Assembly: GCA_902597875.1 (NCBI GenBank)
Contig: CACJZK010000002.1
Coordinates: 1 to 64,000 of the forward strand
From: an uncultured Pelagibacteraceae bacterium
GTDB taxonomy: Bacteria; Pseudomonadota; Alphaproteobacteria; Pelagibacterales; Pelagibacteraceae
DNA length: 64,000 bases
Direction: 5' to 3'
How positions within the stretch are numbered: the stretch's first letter is position 1; each line of letters starts with the position of its first letter. Of the stretch, positions 45,023 through 53,605 are shown piece after piece. A program made the translations under genes and the position numbers. Below the pieces are notes generated by a model, which did not search any database, had not been told where the DNA came from, and saw only the letters and a program-made list of their open reading frames with translations.

Positions 45023-45895
45023 ATGAAGAAAAAGTTATTAAAAGGGTCGATATTTACTGTTGGTGCTTCTCTTTGGTGGGGTGTAATAGGAGTTATATAT
45101 TTTAAATTTGTTTCTTTTGCTTCAGCCTTAGAATTAACAATACACAGAACCATTTGGACCGCATTATTATTGATAATAACTACAACCTATTATTCAAAAT
45201 GGAATGAATTTAATAAGATATTAAAAAGAAAAAAAAATATTTTAATTTTTTTAATTACCGGCATTCTTGTTTCAATAAATTGGTTTACATGGCTTTATGC
45301 AGTAAAAACAAACAATCTTTTGGACTCAGCTCTAGGATATTATATTTTTCCTATTTTAAGTGTTTTTCTGGGTGTCGTTTTTTTAAAAGAGGATTACAAC
45401 ATAAATAAAATTTTATCTATTTTTTTAGTTGTAATCGCATTAATTTATCTTCTTTTGAAATTAGGTCATGTGCCTTGGATTGGAATAACTGTTGCCACAA
45501 CATGGAGTTTATACTGTCTAATTAGAAAAAAAATTAAAGTTTCTCCTGAAACAGGACTTCTTATTGAAACACTATTATTAACTCCAATAGCTATTAGTTT
45601 ATTCTTATATCTAGTTAATAATAATGCCAACATTTTTTCTTACAATGAACCAGTTCTCTCTTTTTATTTATTTTGGGCTGGACTAATGACTTTAATCCCT
45701 CTTTTTTGGTATACAAAGGGTTTTAGTTTGATAGGTATTGGACCGGCAAGTATGATATTTTTTTTAACGCCTACTTCTCAATTTTTTTTAGGAATATATT
45801 ATTTTAATGAACCTTTAATTCTAGATGAATTAATTTCTTTTGTATTTATTTGGATAGCTGTAATTATTTATCTAAATGAATTACGCAAAGAATAA
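45023..45895 (+). CDS. rarD: RarD-type EamA/DMT permease
   Basis: This 290-residue protein has about ten membrane segments and two EamA repeats. The RarD subgroup is indicated by GASLWWGVIGVIYFKFV, ELTIHRTIWTALLL, INWFTWLYAVKTNNLLDSALGYY (split after position 20 in description) and MTLIPLFWYTKGF. RarD proteins are drug/metabolite permeases of unknown substrate, sometimes linked to amino acid or vitamin movement. Its 3' end overlaps the convergent thiV gene by 28 bases. Confidence 0.88.
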   Translation: MKKKLLKGSIFTVGASLWWGVIGVIYFKFVSFASALELTIHRTIWTALLLIITTTYYSKWNEFNKILKRKKNILIFLITGILVSINWFTWLYAVKTNNLLDSALGYYIFPILSVFLGVVFLKEDYNINKILSIFLVVIALIYLLLKLGHVPWIGITVATTWSLYCLIRKKIKVSPETGLLIETLLLTPIAISLFLYLVNNNANIFSYNEPVLSFYLFWAGLMTLIPLFWYTKGFSLIGIGPASMIFFLTPTSQFFLGIYYFNEPLILDELISFVFIWIAVIIYLNELRKE

Positions 45896-47319
45896 ATTGA
45901 TATAATTAAAGAAGGCAAAAATAAAGAAATGATAAACGCGATAAAAAGTAGGTTTGATTTAATAAATACAGAAAAATTATCAATTGAAATTAAATTACCA
46001 ACCAAGATACTGCTTTGAAAATCTGGACTGGGAAAGAATAGAAGACCAAATAATAATCCACAAAATATAGAAAAAGCTGCAAGCTTCGTATCAATTTTTT
46101 TACTAAAGAAACCATAAAAAATTGTGAAAACTGCTGCACAACATAATAAATCGGCTAATAAGAATAAATATAAAATACTGTATCCCTTTGATGCTAAAAT
46201 AAAGACCAAAATACTTAATAGTAAAATAATTAAATTTGTTTTATTTTTTATTCCTTTACCGTCTAAGGATTTACTAATTTGATTTCCATTAATTATAATT
46301 AAGCTAGAGATAGCATTAATTAATGTGTCAATAGTGCTAAGTGTTAAAGACATTGCCAAAATTAAAATACCTATAATAAAAATTGAATTTTTTTTATTTA
46401 ATATTAGATCAAAAAAAGCGAGATCTGGTATTACTTTTGAATTTAAAGAATAAGATATTAGGCCTGAATATCCCATCCAAAAAACAATAAAAAAGATAAT
46501 TATAGATGAATAAATTAAACTTGATTTTAAAATAAAATTATTTTTCGCAGAAAAGACTCTTTGCCAATTTCCTTGATGAAATAAATTTGTTGCTGAGACA
46601 GCAATAAAAAAAGTTAATCCAGCTGTATAATTTGGTAAATACTTTTTATCAATTAAAATAGGTGAATTTTGTTTAATCAACTTATAACTTGATAAATCTA
46701 AATTTCCTAAAATCAAAAAAACTGACAGTAAAATAATTAAAGTAATAAAACTAAATTGATACTTGTCGGTAATAATTGAAAGTTTAAAACCACCTTTTAG
46801 TATATAAAGTAAACATATGATTAAGGTGACCCCTGAAGTAATCCATAAGGGCACTTTGGATACAAAGTTCAGTAAAAATGCTATTGCTGTCACTTCAGCT
46901 ATTAAAAATATTATTAGATAAAAAAGTATTAAAAATAAACTTATTTTAAGTATTCCGTCTCCAAATCTTTTTTTAATAAAATCAGTCAGTGTTAAACCTT
47001 TTGGAAATTCTTTTCTTATTTTTGGTCCAAAATTGTACAATAACAACATTGGTGTTGCAGTGCCTAGAGCATAACCAATTACAGCTCCCATTCCCCCCCA
47101 AGTTGCCGCTGAAGCAGGTCCAAATAAAATCCATGCGCCCAAAGATGATGCGGTCAAGCTAGCTGTTAAAGAAAAAGTGTTTTCTTTTCTTTCTCCAACA
47201 ATATAATTCTCATTACTAGAGGTTTTTTTATTATTTAAGTAGCCTAGCCCAATAAAAAATAACCCTACTATAATTGTTGTTGTTATTGATGTCTGCGCTG
47301 ATATGTATGTTTTTTCCAT
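45868..47319 (-). CDS. thiV: Sodium/solute symporter under TPP riboswitch control (ThiV-like)
   Basis: This 483-residue protein with about 13 membrane segments is a solute:sodium symporter family member (GWFHQGNWQRVFSA-like segment reads ATNLFHQGNWQRVFSAKN; AILILAMSLTLSTIDTLINA-type helix). The TPP riboswitch immediately upstream indicates a thiamine-related cargo. In SAR11, thiV is a symporter gene under TPP riboswitch control proposed to import a pyrimidine precursor of thiamine, and this gene fits that description. It follows umuC by 68 bases on the same strand and overlaps convergent rarD by 28 bases. Confidence 0.85.
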   Translation of the reverse strand: MEKTYISAQTSITTTIIVGLFFIGLGYLNNKKTSSNENYIVGERKENTFSLTASLTASSLGAWILFGPASAATWGGMGAVIGYALGTATPMLLLYNFGPKIRKEFPKGLTLTDFIKKRFGDGILKISLFLILFYLIIFLIAEVTAIAFLLNFVSKVPLWITSGVTLIICLLYILKGGFKLSIITDKYQFSFITLIILLSVFLILGNLDLSSYKLIKQNSPILIDKKYLPNYTAGLTFFIAVSATNLFHQGNWQRVFSAKNNFILKSSLIYSSIIIFFIVFWMGYSGLISYSLNSKVIPDLAFFDLILNKKNSIFIIGILILAMSLTLSTIDTLINAISSLIIINGNQISKSLDGKGIKNKTNLIILLLSILVFILASKGYSILYLFLLADLLCCAAVFTIFYGFFSKKIDTKLAAFSIFCGLLFGLLFFPSPDFQSSILVGNLISIDNFSVFIKSNLLFIAFIISLFLPSLIISIYSLRNSFR

Positions 47320-47390
47320 ATTTCCCTTACTGAATTATCGGTCAGGTTCATCGGGTATAATCTCAGTCTTTTAGACACCCCGTTTTTTTA
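47320..47390 (-). promoter_or_regulatory. TPP riboswitch (thi box)
   Basis: On the minus strand the thi-box elements appear in order: CGGGGTGTC, ACTGAGA, TACCCG, TGAACCTGA and the closing CAGTAAGGGA. The AAGGGA element is followed by AATATG, so the closing stem (P1) holds the Shine-Dalgarno and start codon of thiV. The 5' side of P1 overlaps the umuC stop codon (TAA at 47388-47390). Control is probably translational: TPP binding would hide the ribosome site. Confidence 0.92.
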
Positions 47391-48668
47391 TATACTAATT
47401 TTTGGCAGTAAGTCAAACGAAGCTGTATCTATTTTTGATGAATGTTCTTTTCTCATCTTCCAACTTTTATTCATTCCTGCTTGCGCTATACTAATTGCAT
47501 TTCTCCCGTACTTAGCATTTGTGAAATCTATTGCTCTCATTAATGTTTTTGATTTCTTTTCCATCAATGGCGTTAATAAATTTAACTCACTTGAGTTAGC
47601 ATCCTCTAATCTTGATAATATTACACCAGCCTTTTGGTAAAAATATCCATATTTATATATTTTTGTTAGTCCCTTTATTGCTGTTTTTACTAATTCAATA
47701 CTATTATTAGTCGCTATTGGTAAATCTATTGAAATTGAATTTGAGTAATATTTTCTATTCTTGTTAAATGGACTTGTCCTAATAAAAATTGTAATTGATT
47801 TTGCTAACTGATTATCTAATCTTATTTTTTCTGCTGCATTTAAACAATGTGTTGTTACTGATTCTTTTAGTTTCTCTAAATTTTCTATTTTTTTCCCAAA
47901 TGATCTTGAAACACAACAACTTTTTCTCTTTGTTTCTTGTGTTTCCAAATTTATACAAGGAATTCCTCTTAATTCCATAACTGTTTTAGCTCCCAAAACA
48001 TTTGTGCTTTTTTTTACCCAAGTGTTTGAAATATTTTTTAGTTTAAGAGCAGTATCAATTCCATTTTTTTTATAAAGTTTTGAAAGCTGTTTGCCAACAC
48101 CCCAAACATCCGAAATATCAAAGTTTTCTAATTGCTCGTTAATATTTTCTTTCAAATAAATAACTCCAGACATGTTTTTCTTGGCAATGTGATTTGCCAC
48201 TTTGCTCAATGTTTTTGTACTTGATATTCCTATACTTGTAGGAATACCTGTCCATTTAAGTATTCTTTCTCTTATTTCTCTTCCATAATTTATGATTTCT
48301 TTTTCTTCAACTTGCGTTATATCTATAAATGCTTCGTCTATTGAATATATTTCAATTTTATTAGAAAAAGATTTCAAGGTTTTCATTACTCTTCTAGACA
48401 TATCTCCATATAGAGCATAGTTTGACGAAAAGATTTTAACATTGTATTTTTTTACTAATTCTTTAACTTTGAAGTATGGTTCACCCATTTTAATCCCAAT
48501 TTGTTTTGCTTCGGTTGACCTTGAAATAACACACCCATCATTATTAGAAAGAACCACAACAGGTTTATCTATTATTTTAGGGCTAAATAATCTCTCACAT
48601 GAAACATAAAATGAATTGCAATCTATTAGTCCAATTTTGCTTTTTTTACTGATGTTTATGGATGACAT
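47388..48668 (-). CDS. umuC: DNA polymerase V subunit UmuC
   Basis: This 426-residue Y-family translesion polymerase has the palm motifs IGLIDCNSFYVSCERLF (about 12-28) and YSIDEAFIDITQ (about 104), plus VVVLSNNDGCVISRS and the GIGSSKTLSKVANHIAKK-type stretch. The C-terminus ends SFDLLPKISI. It overlaps umuD by 23 bases and is followed immediately by the TPP riboswitch. It works with cleaved UmuD in mutagenic bypass of DNA lesions. Confidence 0.94.
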   Translation of the reverse strand: MSSINISKKSKIGLIDCNSFYVSCERLFSPKIIDKPVVVLSNNDGCVISRSTEAKQIGIKMGEPYFKVKELVKKYNVKIFSSNYALYGDMSRRVMKTLKSFSNKIEIYSIDEAFIDITQVEEKEIINYGREIRERILKWTGIPTSIGISSTKTLSKVANHIAKKNMSGVIYLKENINEQLENFDISDVWGVGKQLSKLYKKNGIDTALKLKNISNTWVKKSTNVLGAKTVMELRGIPCINLETQETKRKSCCVSRSFGKKIENLEKLKESVTTHCLNAAEKIRLDNQLAKSITIFIRTSPFNKNRKYYSNSISIDLPIATNNSIELVKTAIKGLTKIYKYGYFYQKAGVILSRLEDANSSELNLLTPLMEKKSKTLMRAIDFTNAKYGRNAISIAQAGMNKSWKMRKEHSSKIDTASFDLLPKISI

Positions 48669-49041
48669 AGGTTACTACCCCCCAAATTATTATTTCTGGA
48701 TTTTCTGTAAGGTTGATTTTATCAGATGCACTTTTTGATCCTGATGTAATGTAGTTAACCCCTTTTTCTTTTATTAAAGTTTTTACAACCAACTCTTCGT
48801 TTATATTTGCTATCACTGTTGAAAAATTTCTTGGATCTTTACTTTTGTCTACTATTAATAAATCACCATCATAAATACCGGCATTAATCATGGATTTGCC
48901 TTGTACTCTTATTATAAACGTTGCCGGTGCATTTGTTATCAAATGCGAATTTAGGTCTATATCATCTTCAATGTAGTCTGTAGCAGGAGAAGGAAATCCA
49001 GCCCCTACTTTGTGTAAATAAAATGGTATTGTCAGCTTCAT
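48646..49041 (-). CDS. umuD: UmuD (LexA-like self-cleaving subunit of Pol V)
   Basis: From the ATG at 49041 this is 131 residues. A longer frame runs upstream but that extension is hydrophobic junk lying across the promoter. The self-cleavage site is Ala14-Gly15 in VGAGFPSPATDY, the catalytic serine is Ser50 in VQGKSMINAG and the lysine Lys87 in LVVKTLI, matching E. coli UmuD spacing exactly. It heads umuD-umuC-thiV. Confidence 0.93.
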   Translation of the reverse strand: MKLTIPFYLHKVGAGFPSPATDYIEDDIDLNSHLITNAPATFIIRVQGKSMINAGIYDGDLLIVDKSKDPRNFSTVIANINEELVVKTLIKEKGVNYITSGSKSASDKINLTENPEIIIWGVVTYVIHKHQ

Positions 49042-49044
49042 AAT

Positions 49045-49059
49045 GTTCTTGTTTTGTTC
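49045..49059 (-). promoter_or_regulatory. SOS (LexA) box of umuDC, alphaproteobacterial type
   Basis: On the minus strand GAAC-AAAACAA-GAAC, that is GAAC-N7-GAAC, the alphaproteobacterial LexA site. It ends 3 bases before the umuD ATG and abuts the -10 box, so LexA binding would cover the start of transcription. Confidence 0.85.
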
Positions 49060-49089
49060 TTTATATTCTAAATATGTGTTGTTAGTCAA
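49060..49089 (-). promoter_or_regulatory. Promoter of umuD-umuC-thiV
   Basis: TTGACT (49084-49089) and TATAAA (49060-49065) on the minus strand, 18 bases apart. The -10 directly touches the LexA box and the start codon is about 18 bases downstream, so the leader is very short or absent. Confidence 0.65.
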
Positions 49090-49148
49090 GTTATTAATTG
49101 GGTCAATATGCGTTTGGAAAAAAAGAAAAAAAAAAGTAAAAATAAAAA

Positions 49149-49916
49149 ATGAAAAAAATTTTAGCAATAGTAAGTTTTTTAATCCTATCAACGGTAGCAA
49201 ATGCAGAGTCAAAACTACAAACAATCAAAAAAAATGGAGAACTAAGGGTTGGCACTACGGGTGATTGGGATCCGATGTCAATGAAAGATCCAGCTACAAA
49301 TAAATATAAAGGATTTGATATTGATGTCATGAAAGAATTAGCAAAAGATATGGGCGTAAAGGTAAAATTTATACCAGCCGAATGGAAGACGATAGTTGCA
49401 GGAATTACTGCTGATAGATATGACATTTCTACAAGTGTAACTAAAACACCCAAAAGAGCAGAAGTTGCTGGTTTTACCACAACTTATTATAAATATGGTA
49501 CAGTTCCACTAGTGTTAAAGAAAAATTTAAAAAGATTTCCGACTTGGGATTCTTTAAATAATAAAAAAGTTATAATTGCAACAACTCTTGGCACGTCTCA
49601 AGAAGAAAAAGCAAAAGAATTTTTTCCAAAATCTAAATTAAAATCTGTTGAAGCACCTGCAAGAGACTTTCAAGAGGTATTGGCTGGAAGAGCTGATGGA
49701 AACATAACAAGTTCAACTGAAGCTAATAAATTAATAATAAAATATCCTCAATTAGCAATAGTCCCTGACGGAGAAAAAAATCCGGCCTTCTTAGCAATGA
49801 TGGTTCCTAAAAATGACAAAACATGGAATGACTATGTTAGTAAATGGATTAAAGATAAAAAAGCATCAGGTTTTTTCAAGTCTTTATTAGCTAAATACGA
49901 TCTTAAAAGCTTATAA
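49149..49916 (+). CDS. Amino-acid ABC transporter substrate-binding protein (family 3)
   Basis: This 255-residue periplasmic protein has a signal peptide ([19 protein letters not shown]) and the family-3 binding fold: [40 protein letters not shown], and [21 protein letters not shown]. The RVGTTGDW motif also resembles PheC (cyclohexadienyl dehydratase), an SBP-derived enzyme, so an enzymatic role cannot be excluded, but the permease 41 bases downstream favours transport. It is divergent from umuD. Confidence 0.85.
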   Translation: MKKILAIVSFLILSTVANAESKLQTIKKNGELRVGTTGDWDPMSMKDPATNKYKGFDIDVMKELAKDMGVKVKFIPAEWKTIVAGITADRYDISTSVTKTPKRAEVAGFTTTYYKYGTVPLVLKKNLKRFPTWDSLNNKKVIIATTLGTSQEEKAKEFFPKSKLKSVEAPARDFQEVLAGRADGNITSSTEANKLIIKYPQLAIVPDGEKNPAFLAMMVPKNDKTWNDYVSKWIKDKKASGFFKSLLAKYDLKSL

Positions 49917-49957
49917 TTTAAGTTTAATTCACTTTAGTAAAGAAATATAATTATTTA

Positions 49958-50692
49958 GTGAAGTTTATAAAATATCTTTTTATCTTTATAGCTGTACAAG
50001 GATGCAGCTCGAGCTATGAATGGGGTTGGTATATTCTAAGTCCAAATAATGTAGAAGGATTGACTAACCTAAAATTTTTGATTAGCGGACTAACTACTAC
50101 GATTTATATATCTATAGTTTCAATAGTGCTCGCAATGATTATAGGTTTAATTGTGGCTCTACCCTCACTTTCTAACAATAAATTTTTAACTTATTTTAAT
50201 ATAGCCTATGTGGAAATTGTAAGAGCAATTCCTTTATTAGTTTTAATACTCTGGATTTATTATGGTCTACCAATAATGCTAGGGGTAAGCTTCTCTCCTT
50301 TTGTTTCAGGAATAATAGCTCTAACAATTAGTGAGAGTGCCTTTCAAGCAGAAATTTTTAGGGCCGGAATTAACTCAATCAACAAAGGCCAACATGAAGT
50401 GGCTGGATCCCTGGGAATGAATTTTGTTAAAAAAATGAGACTTGTAATACTTCCTCAGGCAATAAAAGTTGTTTTACCAGCTTTGGGCAATCAATTTGTT
50501 TACGTGTTAAAAATGTCTTCATTAGTATCAATTATAGGTATAGCTGATTTAACTAGGAAGGCAAATGAGTTAGTTACAACTACTTATAGACCATTAGAAA
50601 TTTATACTTTTTTAATCTTAGAATATCTAATACTTATTTTAATTGTTTCTTATTTTGTAAGAAAATTAGAAAATAAGTTAAAATACAAATAG
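49958..50692 (+). CDS. Amino-acid ABC transporter permease (HisM/ArtM type)
   Basis: This 244-residue protein starts at GTG (no ATG precedes the core) and has about five membrane helices with the EAA loop QHEVAGSLGMNFVKKMRLVILPQAIKVVLPA split around residue 147. The first residues, FIAVQGCSSSYEWGWYI, contain a lipobox-like cysteine, odd for a permease. No second permease or ATPase gene is adjacent. It overlaps the convergent MATE gene by 15 bases. Confidence 0.85.
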   Translation: MKFIKYLFIFIAVQGCSSSYEWGWYILSPNNVEGLTNLKFLISGLTTTIYISIVSIVLAMIIGLIVALPSLSNNKFLTYFNIAYVEIVRAIPLLVLILWIYYGLPIMLGVSFSPFVSGIIALTISESAFQAEIFRAGINSINKGQHEVAGSLGMNFVKKMRLVILPQAIKVVLPALGNQFVYVLKMSSLVSIIGIADLTRKANELVTTTYRPLEIYTFLILEYLILILIVSYFVRKLENKLKYK

Positions 50693-52039
50693 TTTTTTAA
50701 AAGAAATTTTGAAAACATTTTTTAAAAAGAAGGGCACAAAGGTAAGAACCACTAATCCCATCATCCAATTAGTAATCATTATTGTATAAAAAATATCCTG
50801 ATATTCTCCATTTTTGATATTTATTACGTACCAAAGAGACATAAACGGAATTAACGTAAGTCTAAGAATAGTCATGTATAGACTATAGGTTGGTCTTTTA
50901 AGAGCTTGAAATAAAGCAGAAGTTATAAAAAAAACAGGGTAAACAGGACCTATCAATGCTGCAACTTTTAAATAAAGCGCACCACTTTGTATTACCAAAG
51001 GATCGTCGGTAAAAAAGGAAATTATCAATTCTGAAGTAAGATAAATAAAAATACCGGCTAAAACCATAAAACCTGAACCAAACATCAAAGCTTTTCCATA
51101 AACTTCTTTAACTCTAAAATACATTTTTGCACCAAAATTTTGACCTGCTATAGACAATACAGCAGTATTTAATCCTATTACTGGCAATAGTAAAACTTGC
51201 TCTATTCTAACAGCAGTACCATACCCAGCTGTTGCTAATTCGCCAAATTGACCTACAAAATAGAAAATATTAAACACACCAAACATAATCATTAACATCG
51301 TAAACATAATTGGAACAGACTGCTTAAAAAGAGTGCTTATGTAAATTAATTTCGGTTTGTAGCATTCAAAATATAAATATTTTTTTAATTTACAGCTGTA
51401 AACCTTATTAGCTAAATAAATTAATCCAATAAGTTGTGAGATAAGTGTAGCTATAGCTAACCCTGAAATACCAAATGCTGGTATAATTCCATATCCAAAA
51501 ATAAAAAGTGGATTAAGAAATATATTTAAAAAAAAAGTGAAAATTAAAACATTTCTATAACTCTTTGTATCTCCTTGTGCATTAAGTGTTCCATTTAAAG
51601 ATAATTGTATTAAAATTATTATAGCTCCATAAAAAATTATATCTAAATACTCTCGTGTTAAAACAATACTTTCTTTACTTGAGCCCATAACTCTTAAAAG
51701 TTCATCCGAAAAATTTAAACCAAACAATGTAACAAAAATTGAAATACCAATTGCAAAAATAATTGATTGAGCAACATACATTGAAGCTTTTTTATCTTCT
51801 TTAGCCCCAATTGAGTTACTTATAAGAGCTGTTGTACCTGCGCCTATACCAACAGCCACAGCAATAGCAATGAAATATATTGGCCAAGATTTTGCTATCG
51901 CTGCTAGTGCTTCAGGTGATATTCTGCCAGCAAAATATGTATCTACAAGATTATAAAATGTTTGAAATAGAGAGCCAGTACTTGCTGGAATAGTTACTTT
52001 TCTTAACAACTGCCAGACAGAACCCTTGGTCAAATCCAT
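50678..52039 (-). CDS. MATE family multidrug/metabolite efflux protein
   Basis: This 453-residue protein has 12 predicted helices in two matching halves: IPASTGSLFQTFYNLVDTYFAGRIS near the start (split) and SVPIMFTMLMIMFGVFNIFYFVGQFG in the second half, with AVAVGIGAGTTALISNSIGA typical of MATE. These exporters use a sodium or proton gradient. Substrate unknown. It lies 5 bases downstream of trhO, and its 3' end overlaps the permease gene. Confidence 0.9.
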   Translation of the reverse strand: MDLTKGSVWQLLRKVTIPASTGSLFQTFYNLVDTYFAGRISPEALAAIAKSWPIYFIAIAVAVGIGAGTTALISNSIGAKEDKKASMYVAQSIIFAIGISIFVTLFGLNFSDELLRVMGSSKESIVLTREYLDIIFYGAIIILIQLSLNGTLNAQGDTKSYRNVLIFTFFLNIFLNPLFIFGYGIIPAFGISGLAIATLISQLIGLIYLANKVYSCKLKKYLYFECYKPKLIYISTLFKQSVPIMFTMLMIMFGVFNIFYFVGQFGELATAGYGTAVRIEQVLLLPVIGLNTAVLSIAGQNFGAKMYFRVKEVYGKALMFGSGFMVLAGIFIYLTSELIISFFTDDPLVIQSGALYLKVAALIGPVYPVFFITSALFQALKRPTYSLYMTILRLTLIPFMSLWYVINIKNGEYQDIFYTIMITNWMMGLVVLTFVPFFLKNVFKISFKKLFVF

Positions 52040-52044
52040 ATAAA

Positions 52045-52947
52045 TTAAAATTCCTTTTGAAACTTATGCTTTTTTCCAACTAGTTTGGCAAGATTAATCT
52101 GCTTTTGTCTCATTCTAAATCTTATTTTTTGAGTGTTAGTGAGTGTGTCATAACATCTTGGACATGAAACTCCCTCTTCATATTTCTTAGATTTTTTGTC
52201 TAATGAAGATCCTGGTGTTCTACATCCGCTACAAATAAAATATGACCCTGCCGTTAAACCATGTTTAACAGAAACTCTATTGTCAAAGACAAAACATTCA
52301 CCATTCCACAAGCTATTCTTTTTTTTAATTTTTTTTAAATAATTTAAAATTCCTCCTTTTAATTGAAATACATTTTTGTATCCTTTTTGGTTTAAGTAAA
52401 CTGATGCTTTTTCACATCGAATACCGCCAGTGCAAAACATTGCAATTGGCTTTTGTTTGTTTAATTTATTTAGATATTTAGGAAATTCTCTAAAATGATT
52501 AACATTAGGATTAATAGATTTTTTAAAGCTACCAACTTCGTATTCAAATGGTTTTCTAGCGTCTAATATAAACGTATCTTTATTTGTTATTAGTTGGTTC
52601 CATTTTTTAGGCTCAATATAATTTTTTTTCTTAATTTTGGGAGAAATATTTAAACCCATTGGTACTACTTCTTTTTTAATTTTGATTTTAGGTTTATGAA
52701 ATGGCTGGAATTTACTTTTAGAAAAGTTTTCACTATGAAAATTTTTTATTCTAAATAAATTTTTAATTTTTTTATTTATTAAAGAGATATTTTTTATTTT
52801 ACCTGAAATAGTCCCATTGAGCCCTTCTTTTGAAATAATAAGAGTTCCTTTAATATTCTTTTCTATAAATAATTTTTGAAGAATTAACTTTTTTTTTTCT
52901 AAAAATTTTAATTTTTTAAATTTATAAAATCCTAAAACTGTATACAT
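52045..52947 (-). CDS. trhO: tRNA uridine(34) hydroxylase TrhO (rhodanese-like)
   Basis: From ATG 52947 this is 300 residues; an ATG 15 bases upstream is in frame but the nearer one sits in a TAATG junction with the O-methyltransferase gene. The N-terminal domain (TVLGFYKF...GTLIISKEGLNGTISG) is followed by a rhodanese domain with catalytic cysteine in MFCTGGIRCEKAS and a C-terminal cysteine-rich part (CSGCRTPGSSLD, CPRCYDTL). It makes 5-hydroxyuridine at tRNA position 34. Confidence 0.9.
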   Translation of the reverse strand: MYTVLGFYKFKKLKFLEKKKLILQKLFIEKNIKGTLIISKEGLNGTISGKIKNISLINKKIKNLFRIKNFHSENFSKSKFQPFHKPKIKIKKEVVPMGLNISPKIKKKNYIEPKKWNQLITNKDTFILDARKPFEYEVGSFKKSINPNVNHFREFPKYLNKLNKQKPIAMFCTGGIRCEKASVYLNQKGYKNVFQLKGGILNYLKKIKKKNSLWNGECFVFDNRVSVKHGLTAGSYFICSGCRTPGSSLDKKSKKYEEGVSCPRCYDTLTNTQKIRFRMRQKQINLAKLVGKKHKFQKEF

Positions 52948-53603
52948 TATATTTTTCTGCAAACGGTGAAGCCATCTCCGATAGGGATAATTATTTGCTC
53001 TGTTCTTGTATCATTTTTAACATAGATATTAAAATTTTTTATAATTTCAGTAAGTTTTTCCTTATTATTTTCATCAGTCACTTCCCCATGCCATAAAACA
53101 TTATCTACTATGATCAAACCAGCTGTTTTAACCATCAATACAGCGTTGTCATAGTAATTTTTATAGTTTTCTTTATCTGCGTCTATAAAAATTATATCAA
53201 ACTCTAAATTATCTTTTTTTAACTCTTTTAACGTTTCTAAAGCTGGCCTGATAATTGTTTTAATTTTTTTATCTTGGTTGGCCTTTTTAAAAAAATTTCT
53301 AGCTTTTATATTTGTTTCACTATTTTTATCTAAGGCTATGAGCAAGCCATCTTCGGGCAGGCCTAAGGACATAGATAAAGTGCTGAGACCAGTAAAGGTT
53401 CCGATTTCTAATATTTTTTTGGCTTTGGCAACTTTAGTAATTAATTCCAAAAAATGACATTGTGAGATTGCTATCTGCATCTTTTTTAATTCGCCTAAAC
53501 TTTCGTTGTAAGAAATAATCTCTGATTGAACAGGATGTAGAGATTTACTTAATTCTTGAATATAATTTTGTATTTTATGACTTATTTCAAAATCTTTGCC
53601 CAT
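52947..53603 (-). CDS. SAM-dependent O-methyltransferase (caffeoyl-CoA OMT type)
   Basis: This 218-residue methyltransferase has the SAM motif LEIGTFTGLSTLSMSLGLP (about 69), IDADKENYKNYYDNAV and VDNVLWHGEV, all matching the metal-dependent COMT-like family. Bacterial members methylate catechols or unknown small molecules. It overlaps trhO by one base as TAATG and lies 2 bases downstream of gatB. Confidence 0.88.
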   Translation of the reverse strand: MGKDFEISHKIQNYIQELSKSLHPVQSEIISYNESLGELKKMQIAISQCHFLELITKVAKAKKILEIGTFTGLSTLSMSLGLPEDGLLIALDKNSETNIKARNFFKKANQDKKIKTIIRPALETLKELKKDNLEFDIIFIDADKENYKNYYDNAVLMVKTAGLIIVDNVLWHGEVTDENNKEKLTEIIKNFNIYVKNDTRTEQIIIPIGDGFTVCRKI

Positions 53604-53605
53604 TC

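Noticed and set aside
49042-49224. N-terminal extension of UmuD to 192 residues
   Set aside because: The extra 61 residues are hydrophobic, cover the promoter and LexA box, and the ATG at 49041 gives exact E. coli UmuD spacing.
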